A stretch of DNA of 64,000 bases from Engraulis encrasicolus (GCF_034702125.1 NC_085860.1:21742484-21806483); one strand, 5' to 3'; shown: positions 11,682 through 23,181, counted from the first letter of the stretch. Translations and numbers: made by a program. The notes: generated from the sequence alone by a model not told the origin.

Positions 11682-14600
11682 TTCTGCGGTGCCTGGGTAT
11701 CCCTACTCGTTGCATCACCAACTTCTCATCTGCCCATGACAATAATGGCGATCTGCTAATAGAAACCCTGGTGGACGAGGACAATAAGTGCATCTCCAGA
11801 GGCTCTGAGAAAGTCTGGTGAGCTCCACAGGGGTTGTAACCTATGACCTTTGACTAACACTCACACACACTTCATGTCTGATCTGCTTTGCCTCTGTGAC
11901 TCAGGCGAATGGGCCTGAATGGGCTTGATGGCCTCTGGATTTGTTGTTAATTGCAATGAAGAATGTTTGCCTGAAGATGTGTGTGTGGTTTTTTTTTCAA
12001 AAACTTTGTTTACTTTTATTTAGAAAAATTAGCTGATCTCCCTCACTTCTTGATTGAACAGGAATTTCCATTGCTGGGTGGAGTCATGGATGGCTCGGAA
12101 AGACCTTCCAGACGGTTATGATGGGTGGCAAGTCCTTGATCCCACTCCCCAAGAGAAAAGTGATGGTACGGTTACTTTACATTGTTTGCCTTTTTCCTGT
12201 TTGGACTGATAACAACTGTTGACAATACATATTAAATCATAGATATTTTATATAGGGTAGAATGCCCTAAAGTGGGACGATGCCTAATGTGGGACACCTT
12301 AAGGTTTAAGGGGTGTAGCTTTGCCCCAAGTTAGTAAATGTTTACAAAACTATAACCAAATAAAAGCCCTATCATCCTGTTATCATAATATCATGATTTA
12401 GTAAATGTATAGTAATACTACAGGGAGGGGTTACAGTTAAGAAGAAGGACCCTGGGTGAAGTTCATCAAAAGACAAATTACATAGCATTTGGCCAAATTT
12501 GTCTTTAGGGTATAAATCAATTCCAATCAAAACAACATTATACATTTTTTGATAAATATGTTGGGTAGGTACAGTGAGGAGAATAAGTATTTGATCCCTT
12601 GCTGATTTTGTTGGTTTGCCCACTAATAAAGACATTATCAGTCTTTAATGTTAATGATAATATGTATTCTAATATGGAGAGACAGAATATCAAAAAGAAA
12701 ATCCAGAAATTAACTCTAAAGAATATATAATAATTGATTTATATTTAATTGAGGGAAATAAGTATTTGATCCCCTGCCAACCATTAAGAGTTCTGATCCC
12801 GCAGATCAAATGGCACTTCCAATCAACTTGTTATCTGAATTGAACACACATGTTAATAGTAACCTGCACAAAAGACACATTGAATCTGCAGAATCAGTCC
12901 ATAGAATCAGTCAATCAATCAAACTAAACTCGCCAACATGGGACAGACCAAAAAGCTGTCAAAGGATGTCAGGGACAAGATTTTAGAACTCAATAAGGCT
13001 GAAATGGGCTCCTGGATATTAAAGAGCAAACTGTTGGTGCATTTCTTCCCAATTTTAGGACATACAAAATGATCATCAATCATCAATCTTAGGCCCGTCT
13101 CTGGTTCCATACAAGATTTGACCTTGTGGGAATTTAATAACCAGAAAAAAAGAGATAAAGCACCTTAAAACTGTATGGGAGGAGCAAGGAAATGATCTCA
13201 AGGCAGCTGGGACCTCAATCACTAAGAAAACTATTGGAAACACTTGATACCACAGTGGATTAAAATCCTGCAGTGCATGTATGGTACCCCGGCTTCAGAA
13301 GGAACCTGTTCAGGCTCACCTGAGGTTTGCCAATGAACGTCAAACTGGATGAGGATATGATTGGGAGGTGCTGGAATCAGATAACACCACAATCAAACTG
13401 TTTGGCATTAACACAACTCTATGTGTTTGGAGGAAGAGAAATGCTGCCTATGATCCCAAGAACAACACCTTCTCCAACATCATAAATGAAAGTGGTAACA
13501 TTATGTTTTGAGGTTGTTTGTCTGGCCAAGACACAGGACAACTTCACATCGTCAAGAAATGGATGGAGGGAGACATGTAAACGTTTAATGCTGCATGCCA
13601 ACCTCTTTCCCACCACCACTAGACTGAAGGTGGGTCATGGATTGGCCTCCCAAAATGATAATAATCCATAACATACAGCCCAAGCAACGAAGGAGTAGCT
13701 GAAGCAGAAGCACATTAAGGTCATGAAGTGGCCTAGACAGTTCCAAACATTAACCCTATAATAATCCTGTGAAGGGAACAGAAGTTCCCATTTGGCAAGC
13801 TACAGTCATACAACTTAAGTGATTTAGAGATGATCTGCAAAGAAAAGTGGACAAAAATCCTTTCTAATATACCCACAAACATTGTAATTAACTGAAAGAA
13901 ACATCTGACCTCTGTATGTGAAAACAAGGGCTTTGCCACCAAGTATTTTGTCTTTTTTGACTAGAGGGGTCAAATACTTATTTTCCTCAATGGAATACAA
14001 ATCAATTAAAATATATTCTTCGAAGTTATTTTCTGGATTTTCTTTTTGATATTCTGTCTCTCTATATTATAATACATTTTATAATTAACATTATAGAATG
14101 ATCATGTCTTTATTAGTGGGCAAACCAACAAAATCAGCAAGGGATCAAATACTTATTCTCCTCACTGTATATGTTCATCAGAAAATAATGTGTGGTGTAT
14201 ATAAAATAATGTAAGGTTTTATTTGATTAGAGCATAACTAGAGGATGAAAAGGGTATAATTTGTTTGTATTGAAATGTTGTCATTAAATTTTAATAAACC
14301 ACAAAAGTTGAAGTGACAAAAATTATCCCACATTAGGGCATTCTACCCTACATCCAGGGAATATGCTCACATAAGCTTATATAACACTAGCCCTATTCAA
14401 GATACGGCAACGACTATACGCGCATGTAGACAGCACTGCATTCTGGATGAAAATGTTGCATGATGCTTAGATTTTCTGTCCAACTTAAAAAATTTCAGTC
14501 ATGTTGCGCCGACGACGTGACATGTCACATGGTGCCAAACTATCACAGGAAGAATGTGATTGCAGTCTGACCTTGCAACTCAGTAGCAACTGCAGTAGCT

Positions 14601-17600
14601 TATCCCCGTTGATGCTTGTCTGCTTGTCGCCTCCGAGGTCACTCGCCCATGAACTGGTTGGCCTACAGTTCACTCACGTGCGTTGTCTTACACCCCTACA
14701 GAAGTTTGCACCGCACCCCACTTAATCTAGCTAAATTGGCTCCCTCTGCGGCCTTTGGTCTGGGGCAAACCATATGTAACCCTTTGCTCTGCTTGCTCCA
14801 CAAAATGCACACAAAATAAATCTGGTGTTTTGCCTGTGTCCCCCTTGTGGTGTTTCAACTGTGCCCCATGTGGTGTTTCACCTGTGTACCCCGTGGTGTT
14901 TCACCTGTGTCCCTTGTGCTCAGGTATGTACTGCTGCGGCCCCTGTCCCGTGCGGGCCATAAGAGAGGGCGAGGTGGGGATGAAGTACGACGCTCCGTTC
15001 ATCTTCGCGGAGGTGAACGCTGACCAGACCTACTGGAGGGTACACAAGGATGGGACGCGCACCAAGATCTTCGTTGACAAGACGTCAGTGGGCTGCAACA
15101 TCAGCACCAAGAGCGTCTATGGAGATCAACGAGAGGATGTCACTGCACTCTACAAATACCCAGAAGGTACTAGATCGTGAGAAAAAACATTGTTGACTTG
15201 CTGCAGAAAGCTGCTAGCCTGGGAAATCCCATGCTGTTTTGCACAATTACTCCGATTTGAAAGACAGCATGAATTCTTTTTTTTTTTCGAAGTATTTTTT
15301 GGGGGGGCTTTTCGGCCTTTATTATTACAGGACAGCGCAAGAGCAGACAGGAAATTATTGGGAGAGAGAGATGGGGCAGGGACGGGATATGACCCCGGCC
15401 GGATTCGACTTGGGGTGAGCATTGAAATGCAATGGTATGCCAGCATTAGACCTAGTCCAGGCCGATGCCCTCCTAGTGACGCAACAGCTTCAGTGTTGCT
15501 ACCAGTCAGGTCCAGAGCAATGCAAGTACTTTCTGAGTTCTCGCAAAATCGAGAACTCCTCCCACTTTGTTGGGAAACAAACAATCATTAGCAAACCAAG
15601 GGAGGCCGTTTGGAAAATGCCGTTTGGGAAATGTTAATTGTTATGCTCTTGCTCAGACTTGGTCAGTCGATGATAATCAGGCTACTCTTCTTAAAACAGT
15701 GACTCCACAGAACTCAACGTGCTCTGCTCTTCTCTCACAGTGACCACAGAGAACTCACTGTGCTGTGCTCCTCTTCCTCCTTTTGCTGCTGTTGTTTTCA
15801 GGCTCAGCGAAGGAGCGTGAGGTTTTCGAGAAGGCCGGCCGACGAGTCTCCCACCAGCCAGATGAGAATGAGACCCAGCGCCCTCAGCTGAAACTCTCCA
15901 TCAAGAACGAGGAGGCCGTTTACGGCACCGACTTCGACATCATCGTAGAGGTGCAGAACGTGGGCAACAAGGAGGCGCGCGCCGACCTCACCATCAAGTC
16001 CGTCGCCATCACCTACAACAGCCTGCACCGCGGGGACTGCCAAAGCAAGAGTGCCCGCCTCACCGTTCCCGCACAGAAGGGTGAGATGCCGGGGGGGCGG
16101 GTGGGGGCGGCTTGCTGTGGCTCAGTGGGTTAGGGTAGTGTTTCCCAACTAGGGTAATGTGAGCACCCTGGAGTACGCAAAAAAATAATAACGACAAATA
16201 TGTATGGAGCATGGTCACATTGGGATAGAGGAAAAGATATAGAAGGGGTGCTCAGGGTATGACATAAATGCTTACACGTAGAGGGTACGTGAGACAAAAT
16301 AGGGACACAGTGGGTTAGGGTACCATACCATTATACCATACCATACCATTACCTGCCTGATTCAGGTCATATCTCAATCCCACATCCCCATCTCCCATAC
16401 TGACCTATCTAAATAAAGGCATGAATGCCAAAACATACGTAAATATTAAATATTATAAATCGATCATTCTTAAAGGTGCACTGTGTAATATTCCTAGTAG
16501 TTTATTTCCAGAATTATTGCTACCCATTCACAAATATTACTTTTTTAACAAATACTTTCCACCACCATCAAATTCTAAATATTCATTATGACTTGGAAAA
16601 TTGCATTTTTCATATATGAAAAGGGAGATCTTCTCCATTGTCCGCCATTTTGAATTTCCAGAAATAGACATTTTTAGCTGCAAATCTTACTACACTTTTG
16701 TCATACTAGTAAATATTAGTTTATTATTTGGTAAATATTCATGAAAAGATCGAATTTGTCAATAGGTAGCAGCACAGTTTCAATTAGCAGCATACGGTAG
16801 ATGCAATACCCACTCTGACCACCATCCTGCACAGTGCACCTTTAAACGTTATTCTCATGTCGGTGTTTCAGTTCAGAAAGAGGTCCTGAGGCTGCGATAC
16901 GACCACTACGGAGCTTGCGTGTCCGAGCACCACACGATCCGAGTGACTGCCTCCCTCAAGATGAACAACAAGAATGAGGTCATTCAAAAGGAGGCCAACA
17001 TCCAATTGAAAATGCCGAAGCTGAATATCAAGGTAATAAGGTCGTTAATGATGGCGTTTTTTCAACCAGGCAGCAAATTTGCTAGGCAGCAAGCATGCTG
17101 GTTAGAATTTCCGTTCACGACGCAGTTTAAGGGAGTGACCTCTGCGCGGCAGTTGTGTCACATGGCGTTAAACCATCGCGGGAACAGAAGTTTTGTCAAG
17201 CAGCCACGCAGTACCACAAGAGCAACTGCTCGGCAGAAGACCTCCTCCATGCCGTCGGTAATCTGCTGTGATTGGCATTCATCAATCTGACGTGAATTGC
17301 AGGTGTAGCCCACATGCTTGTGAGGCAGCTCACTCGCTGCTCCAAGTAGGAAGCAGCGTTTTTTATGTCTTGGGAAATCACGTTAGAAAAAACTGTCCAA
17401 CTTGTTTGCCAAGCATTCAACTCCACCTTTATTAGACTAAGCAGATCTCGTGTTGATCAAGCATTTTTATGCTTGGTTGCGACCGTGCCTAATAACAAAC
17501 CAGGATGACACATGGAGTCAGGGCGGCGCAAGGCATAGGCAGACAAGGCGGTCGCCTAGGGAGCCAAATGTCTTGTCTAGTAATGTCTTGAAGTCCCACA

Positions 17601-19499
17601 AGTTGAGTTGTGAGGACAAGAGAAATAAAAGTTTAAACTTTAAATTGACAATGATTATTCATGGGCACTCAGTATACACAGTACTGTATGCAGGTGCAAG
17701 ATCTGGGGCCTACAGTATACTACAAAGCTGGTTCAGGAGTAAACCAGGTGAAGTTAAGAGGTAAATCATCTAGAAGAGCCTGGAGTCAATGCTCTTCTAT
17801 TAGATGATTTACCTCTTAACTTAACCTGGTTTACTCCTGAGCCAGCTTTGTAGTATAGGCCTCAACTGTGCTCTATCAGATGAATTTCTAAATGTACAAA
17901 AAGGAAAAATAAAGTAGTAGAATATTGTTGAAGTGGAAGTCTTTGTTGTGGCAGCACAAAGTACTATAGTGAACTGAGTATTCAGACAGAAAATAGCAAA
18001 TAGCAAAAAATGAATTCATGTTGCTGCACAGCACTGCAAACCCAACTGTAGCCTACACGCTCTGTAGAACAAGCTCTTATGACCGCCTCTACAATTTTCA
18101 AACATGTGCATCTTTTCTGATGGAAATCTTCAGAAGAAAATCTTCAGAAGCCTCTCCAAGGCTAGGTGCAGGACAAAGGCAAATCTGACAAGCTGAAAGA
18201 ATAGAAGTCCGCACACTGCAGCTCCACTTTTAGGGTTTATTGAAGAGACATACAATGTTTCAACTTAAGGAAGAAGAAATCCGCACTCACAAACTGCGTC
18301 TCATTATTTATTTATATTACCACCATGTCCAAAAAGCAAACGCGTTTCGGCTAACAAGCCTTCATCAGTGCGTGGTACCACGCACTGATGAAGGCTTGTT
18401 AGCCGAAACGCGTTTGCTTTTTGGACATGGTGGTAATATAAATAAATAATGAGACGCAGTTTGTGAGTGCGGATTTCTTCTTCCTTAAGTTGACGCTTTT
18501 TATCTCGCACCCAAAAGCTTTTCGGTTTTCCAAGAAGTTGAGCGCGTCCTCTGCCAATACTTGAAATACAATGTTTCAACCCAGCAGGGTCTTCAGCAGG
18601 CATGTATGTATGTATGTCTTGAGTAAACCTTAAAAAAAGAGCTTCAGTGTGCTTCCTTCCACTCTTTCTATTATCTTTCCACCCACATAATGGTAAGTGT
18701 TTTCATTGTATCTGTTTTGGTTATAATTCTGCTGTCGTCTCAGGTGACAGGGGAAGCAGCGGTGGACCAGAAGGTGACGGCCTACATCACCTTAAAAAAT
18801 CCACTTCCTGTCACCCTGAAAAACGGCGTCTTCACGGTGGAGGGGGCCGGACTGATCCGCACTACGGAGATTCCTGTGCCGTAAGTACAAGGCCTGTGGA
18901 GGCCCATAGGAATGTACATGTATATAGTTGCATATAATTATCATTATACATGTGCTGTATTTATTCAACACTGTATTCCAAATGTGAAGGCAGGGCAGTT
19001 CATATTATTTAGGGGAGTTTTCCCGCAGGATGTTGCACTTTGTTTTTGAACCTGGCAATAGGAGAGAGTTAAAAGGTATGTAAGGGAGATATAAATGAGA
19101 AATGTTACAAAAAAGTAGAGGTGTTACTGTCTGCCTGCTATCCTGGACCTTTTTAAGCCAATGGGCACTATACCTCTCAGATGCCGCATACACAATAAAT
19201 AAGGGTAGGACCCGTGTGAGATGGTGCCCCTAAACTGGTTGAAAATGGTTGGTGTCCCAGGGCACTTGTGCCGCTGGCCCTTATGGATAACTCGGCCATG
19301 CTCTAACAGCCTTGCCAATGCGCTTCTCTCCCACAGCAATGCCATCCAGCCAGGGGAGGAGGTGACGGTCAAGCTCTCCTTCAAGCCCATGCGCTACGGC
19401 ATGAGGAAACTGCTTGTGGACTTCGACTCAGACAGGCTGATGGATGTGAAGGGGGAGACCACTTTGATGATTCGAGGGAAGAGATACAACTGGCCATAA
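11682..19499 (+). CDS. Transglutaminase gene, left copy, exons 7-13 (5' part outside window)
   Basis: Encodes the C-terminal half of a calcium-dependent protein-glutamine gamma-glutamyltransferase, which forms isopeptide bonds between Gln and Lys side chains. Exons, with AG/GT borders and consistent phase: 11,682-11,817; 12,062-12,165; 14,924-15,166; 15,802-16,080; 16,872-17,032; 18,744-18,880; 19,337-19,499 (stop TAA). Exon 8 has the catalytic His (codon 12,069-12,071, [10 protein letters not shown]) and Asp (12,138-12,140, LDPTPQE). The active-site Cys exon should lie just upstream of position 1. Exon 9 ([26 protein letters not shown]) ends the core; exons 10-11 and 12-13 give the two beta-barrels. 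All splice sites in the window look functional. TGM1, TGM2 or another paralogue cannot be decided, so no symbol is given. A polyadenylation signal follows at 19,730. Confidence 0.95.
12572..14167 (+). mobile_element. Tc1/mariner-type transposon, decayed
   Basis: It is 1,596 bp and flanked by TA (12,570-12,571 and 14,168-14,169). The ends CAGTGAGGAGAATAAGTATT and their inverse are present, plus second internal copies near 12,745-12,775 and 13,960-13,990, an IR/DR-like arrangement. It carries a broken transposase. Confidence 0.9.
12938..13960 (+). pseudogene. Tc1-like transposase pseudogene
   Basis: A start near 12,938 reads [18 protein letters not shown], the N-terminal DNA-binding start typical of Tc1 transposases. 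Further on, fragments in changing frames resemble the DDE catalytic region: a VWRK-like block near 13,420, an MFWGC-like block near 13,500 and a QNDNNP block near 13,655. Several stops and frameshifts interrupt it, so no protein is expected. Confidence 0.85.
14822..14922. repeat. Short minisatellite before exon 9 (left)
   Basis: Roughly 25-bp units containing GTGGTGTTTCACCTGTG repeat four times just before the exon 9 acceptor. The right arm keeps an inverted, longer version at about 56,950-57,105. Confidence 0.8.
15283..15417 (-). mobile_element. SINE fragment (3' part)
   Basis: A T-rich end followed by CCTTTATTATTACAGGACAG and GGGAGAGAGAGATGGG is the body of the tRNA-derived family seen complete at 46,966-47,158. 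The tRNA head is mostly missing here. Confidence 0.65.
16470..16845. mobile_element. MITE with TTAAAGGTGCACTGTG termini
   Basis: Left end TTAAAGGTGCACTGTG, right end GCACAGTGCACCTTTAA. It sits in left intron 10 between sequences that are contiguous in the right arm (GATCATTCTT...TTCATCTGG, about 50,435-50,460), so it is a post-duplication insertion. A second copy is at 36,421-36,767 and a fragment at about 41,723-41,760. Confidence 0.85.
17040..17489. mobile_element. 450-bp insertion abutting the exon 11 splice donor
   Basis: TAATAA occurs at 17,034-17,039 and 17,490-17,495. In the right arm a single TAATAA follows exon 11 directly (GTAATAACAAACC). The insertion therefore duplicated six bases of the 5' splice site. 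No clear terminal inverted repeats and no frame of interest are visible, and the class is unknown. Confidence 0.75.
17716..17855. repeat. Foldback repeat, left arm only
   Basis: Arms 17,716-17,779 and 17,791-17,855 are near-complementary (ACTACAAAGCTGG, GAGTAAACCAGGT, AGAGGTAAATCATCTA). The right arm (about 49,985-50,048) has only one of the two arms. A local inverted duplication, or loss of one arm on the right, explains the difference. Confidence 0.8.
18336..18371 (-). ncRNA. Hammerhead-ribozyme-like motif, - strand (mirror copy)
   Basis: This is the exact inverted copy of the motif at 18,382-18,417, produced by the perfect palindrome. Either strand's transcript would contain one folded core, but a transcript through both could collapse into one long hairpin instead. 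Confidence 0.6.
18382..18417 (+). ncRNA. Hammerhead-ribozyme-like motif, + strand
   Basis: In order: GCA, CTGATGA (core), stem II AGGCT-TGTT-AGCC, GAAA (core), a minimal stem III CGCG, then TT and TGC, which can pair with the initial GCA as stem I. This is the arrangement of minimal type I hammerheads described in Penelope-like retroelements. The core nucleotides fit; self-cleavage is not shown. Confidence 0.6.
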
Positions 19500-19729
19500 T
19501 AATTCACACAAAACCAGTGTTGAGATGTCAGTTGAATGATATTTGCTTTTTATTCTGAAAAAAGTATGCTTTTACACTGAAAAAATGAATACAAAATCCA
19601 TGGGTATGAGCAATTGTGTACTCTGGAGTCATCTGTAAAAGGTTAGAATTCGCTTGCACTGTCAAAAAAAAACCTTTGCAATAACATAATCAATGCCTTC
19701 TTGAACCCTGCTATGCTTATATATCTGGC

Positions 19730-19735
19730 AATAAA
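19730..19735 (+). terminator. Polyadenylation signal AATAAA, left transglutaminase
   Basis: It lies 230 bp after the stop codon and is conserved in the right copy (TTTATT at 48,447-48,452). A convergent signal for the EXOSC6 fragment lies on the other strand at 19,770-19,775 (right copy AATAAA at 48,405-48,410). Confidence 0.75.
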
Positions 19736-19819
19736 GAGATTTATCATGTATATTGTGTTGACAAGTTGTTTTATTAATATGAAAGCACATTTTGGATAGA
19801 AATAAAAAAGATACAAAAA

Positions 19820-20375
19820 TCAAATGCCGTTACATTCAGATCTCGGATGGAGTTGGTTTTTCCGAATAGTCTTCAGAAGGGTGTGCTGAATCACAGGGTA
19901 AAGTTTGAAGCAACCCTCAATACACACCTGGACTGTTGCTTTTATGGACTCTTGATCCATAACAACGTCCGACTGCAAGCCAGACACCTGATTCATATTG
20001 AGCATCAGTGAGAGGGTCACAGTTCCCTGGCTGTCTACAGAGGCATCCCTCTGATGGTCTTGTACCTCCCCGAATGTAGGGTCAAGGAGCTGGGTGTTCC
20101 CAATGTGCCTCAATCCCAGCATCTGCGAGAGCAAGAGACGCACAGGTGACCGCATGAGCAAGCGCGGGTCCGTCGCTTTCTAGAACCATAACGCAAACGT
20201 CAATCTGAGAGCGGGGGTACTTGTGTAGGCAGACGCCGGGCCGAAGGCTCTCCAGCAGACCTTGAGACAAATCCTTCTCCTCGTGACCTTAGACCAGGCG
20301 CCTCTCTTGCGACAGGCAAATGCTGCAAACCACATGTCCGTTACCAGGCAGCCTGATTTCAAGTCAGTCATACAC
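19820..20375 (-). pseudogene. exosc6: EXOSC6 (MTR3)-like pseudogene, left
   Basis: Read on the - strand, three blocks match the RNase-PH-fold exosome subunit MTR3: LKSGCLVTDMWFAAFACRKRG (20,373-20,305), [14 protein letters not shown]...LALADAGIE (20,275-20,110) and LLDPTFGEV...MNQVSGLQ...EGCFKLYP...RK (20,090-19,840). The blocks lie in different frames, with a shift near 20,290. A second shift near 20,105 loses about ten codons that follow LADAGxE in the family. The N-terminal third is absent. It is convergent with the transglutaminase. A functional exosome protein is unlikely. Confidence 0.85.
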
Positions 20376-20819
20376 ACAAGCCAATAATGAGCCTGTAAAA
20401 TACATGTACGTAATACTCTTACCCCCAATACACAATGCACACGTGACGTACATGTAACAGCAGCCTAGAGCTAAGACTGATTGCCTTCAAACCTTGCCTT
20501 CAACAATCATTTTAAATGAGAACTATAAATGAGAACATGCTCTCTCTGCAGACTAGACTAGAGTGCCATAGCCGTCAACTGTGTTGCCATTTGATCCAGC
20601 CTGTGGAGTCAGTTTCATGTCAAGCTGAATTGGCTCTGATACAGCCTGCATGGAGTCAGGACTGACATAGTCACTGGCTAGAGCAGAGATACTGTTGCCC
20701 TGTGGGCCTAGTCATTTACACTTAGGCTACATAGAAATACATAGTACGGCGGATGGGACACACAAAAGGGCCTTATCGTGCACTTTTGAGTAAAAGCATC
20801 AAAATCGGCACACATGTAG

Positions 20820-20891
<72 letters not shown>

Positions 20892-21206
20892 CCTGACTTC
20901 AGTAACGGCTCTCCAGTGAAATCAGGAGCTTATCAGTGCTCCTTCTAGACACCTTCAGCACAGCATACTGAGCTGACAGGCAGACACTGCAGTCACAAAA
21001 ACAGGACTCTTACTCCCTCTAGTGTACAATTCTGGAGCCACGACTTCAGCAGTTCTTCACCCGTGTTGTATTTTATTTAAAACATGTGAGCCACTGGCCT
21101 CGTTTAGGCCTATATGCGACAATCAATTCAGAATTAAATCAATTTAATTCAGAATAAAACACAATTCTGCTTAGAAAACATCATATACACTTCATAATTC
21201 AGAATT

Positions 21207-21278
<72 letters not shown>

Positions 21279-22130
21279 TCTTGAGTACATGGCTTAATAA
21301 TTTCATAATAATGTTCTAATACTGCATTCGATATCTACTGTAGTACTCCTGAATGGACTTCAGTTCTCGGCTGTGATTTGGATGAGTTAGACTAAGTTAC
21401 ATGCATGAAGAATGATGTAGCCTATTTTTGGCACAGAAATGATAGCCCTAATATCTCTTTCTTTTGACACTGACTAAGCCTATAGCATATAGGCCTACAT
21501 TTTTCTGAAAAAATAAGCCCTGTATTTTACAGTTACTTAGTCATTCTGAACGTTTTGTCAATATGCTTTGTATGTGAGTAGCCTAACTTTTTCATACTTT
21601 AGCATGAGTCTCTGGTCACTTTACATTATTCTGAATCCATTAAGTAAATCAGAACTCAAAACAATAATGAAGGATAACGTCAACAAATGTGGCAAGAGAG
21701 GTGGGACACATAAAAGAGGGGGAGACATCTTTATGATTTACAGAAGACGGTTGGTGCTAGGTGGGGTGGTGACCTGACACACAGGGAAGAGGTATCGATG
21801 TCTAGGTTGAGGATTGGGCACACAACCCTGAACAGTGGGCTATTTACTAATAGGTAAACATCAGACAGGCGCATGTAGTGTACTAGTGAGAAAGAGGGAG
21901 TGGAACATGTAGGCCTAGGCCTACTTTTGCAGAAAAGTTTAGGACTGAAGACACCTGTAACACTTAGTTTGTTGAGTGCACCCCATGTGTCAGCAGTAGT
22001 AAGGTTCCTGGTTGATTCAGGATTTGCAGAAAGGATTTGAATACCTCATTTGCACTTTTCATTTATTTATTTATTCATTTTATTTTATTTTGACACAACA
22101 GTGAGCATGTTAAAATCCTTAATAATGGAT
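20376..22130. other. No gene seen; two microsatellites
   Basis: AT-rich single-copy-looking DNA. It holds a CA microsatellite at 20,821-20,889 and a GA microsatellite at 21,211-21,272. The only open frames are short and not supported by composition or similarity. Confidence 0.7.
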
Positions 22131-22140
22131 CGTACCTCAG

Positions 22141-22289
22141 GCCAGTAGGTGGCGGTGATACACTCTGTTTGTAAACAGCCAATAACTCCCACTGAAGAAG
22201 AAGAAGATAGCGACCGACCCTATCCTAAGATGAAACTCTCACGATTCATAAAAAGAGATGGTTGCATGATGAGGATGCTGTGCTTTGAG
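22141..22289 (+). other. Candidate noncoding first exon of recombinase-like gene A
   Basis: This segment and the flanking intron to about 22,515 are repeated before gene B (37,122-37,700). Both end in TGCTTTGAG followed by the donor GTAATTTCT (22,290 and 37,465). It contains GTAGGTGGCGGTGAT and a GAAGAAGAAGA run, common in fish 5' regions. Joining to the acceptor at 29,693 gives a 5' leader that enters the main frame only at the Kozak-like ACCATGG (29,734). This is inference from duplication and splice signals. Confidence 0.4.
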
Positions 22290-23009
22290 GTAATTTCTCT
22301 CTTCATGCTTACTTAAAATGTGTAACATTTTATTGCCATTATGGGGATTTAAGGTATGGCCAACAAAAGTAGGCTAAACAACGCCACGCAAATTGTCCCG
22401 TCCCCTCATGATTTTGTGAGCTCTTATGTGATAGAGTGGCATGGTAGCCTACTTATTCCAGAAAGTGGCAGTGAGAGATGCGGTGGTAGGCCTTTGCGTG
22501 CAATAATATAACATTTTGAAGTGAAAATGCGCAAATATTAGCAATATTACATTTTAAACTGAAATACAATACATAGCCTATCAATAGGCTATTCGAGCAG
22601 TTGCAAGGTCCCAAAACTGAAAAAGAGCTTTACATAAGAAGCTGTAGACATTTGAGGAAAAGCAGTTAAAGTGTTGTGAATATGATTTTTGGGTGCTGAA
22701 TTCATTTCTGCCCCGATGCCAGTAGGCTATTGAATTAATAGGCTACGGTAGCCATAAACAACACAATAAAGATGGCCGCGGCCAGAGTTAGGAACGGATG
22801 GATGGATGTGCCCCAAATATTGTGCTTTAACACTAGAAGAACACAAGATTGGCAAGTTTTTGTTTGCGCGATGACTTTGCAATGGGTAGAACTAGACGGA
22901 AGCCAAAAAGAAGCCCCAGAGGTGGAAGAAGTACTAAAGTTTTGTACTTTTGTAAAAGTAGCCCCATTACCTGCAAAATAGTCACTCAACTGTAGTATAA
23001 GTGGAAGTA

Positions 23010-23181
23010 TTGCCTGAGGAAGATCCCTCTGTTGGATCGAAACGTTGCCATATGTTTAAATGAAATAAAGTACTTTTGGAGTTAATACACAGTGTGCAGA
23101 CCGCTTCATCACACTACCTACTACTTTTTGTCTTGCACCTGGACAACTACCTGTGGATGTGCGCACCCTACCTCTAAACAC
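23010..23181 (+). mobile_element. 172-bp retro-type insertion with hammerhead-like head
   Basis: Flanked by a perfect 13-bp duplication ATAAGTGGAAGTA (22,997-23,009 and 23,182-23,194). It begins with CTGAGGA, a stem GATCC...GGATC and GAAAC, then has AATAAA and GTGTGCAGACCGCTTC. The layout parallels the palindromic insertion at 18,265-18,565. Stem I is only two base pairs, so ribozyme activity is uncertain. Confidence 0.65.

Larger units (their letters stand above)
12255..14348. mobile_element. MITE with GGGTAGAATGCCCTAA ends, split by a Tc1-like element
   Basis: GGGTAGAATGCCCTAA at 12,255 and its inverse at the right end (GGCATTCTACCC, to 14,348) bound about 500 bp of noncoding DNA once the nested Tc1 element is removed. 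Flanking TA dinucleotides are present. The corresponding place in the right arm (intron 8, about 57,925) has no such element, so the insertion is specific to the left copy. Confidence 0.75.
18265..18565. mobile_element. 301-bp palindromic insertion with 15-bp target duplication
   Basis: ATACAATGTTTCAAC flanks the segment at 18,250-18,264 and 18,566-18,580. Such a long target duplication is typical of target-primed retroelements. Bases 18,260-18,493 form a perfect palindrome (117-bp arms, centre GGTACC at 18,374-18,379). The right arm lacks it. It is nested in an older repeat running to about 18,640 that also exists at 49,560-49,680. Confidence 0.9.
1..20027. repeat. Left arm of a large inverted duplication (transglutaminase block)
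   Basis: The first bases of the window match the reverse complement of the right arm at about 59,734, and the last matching bases (about 20,027) correspond to right-arm position about 48,143. Matching blocks include 1-74, 1,068-1,262, 11,362-12,254, 14,348-15,280 and all transglutaminase exons 7-13. The segments in between are insertions private to this arm. Position 1 is not the end of the homology, because the right arm continues for at least 114 bp to its exon 6. The inner edge lies inside the EXOSC6 fragment. Confidence 0.9.

Noticed and set aside
18240..18603. 69- and 99-codon frames with the same protein on both strands
   Set aside because: The same protein on both strands simply reflects the perfect palindrome; the sequence is noncoding.
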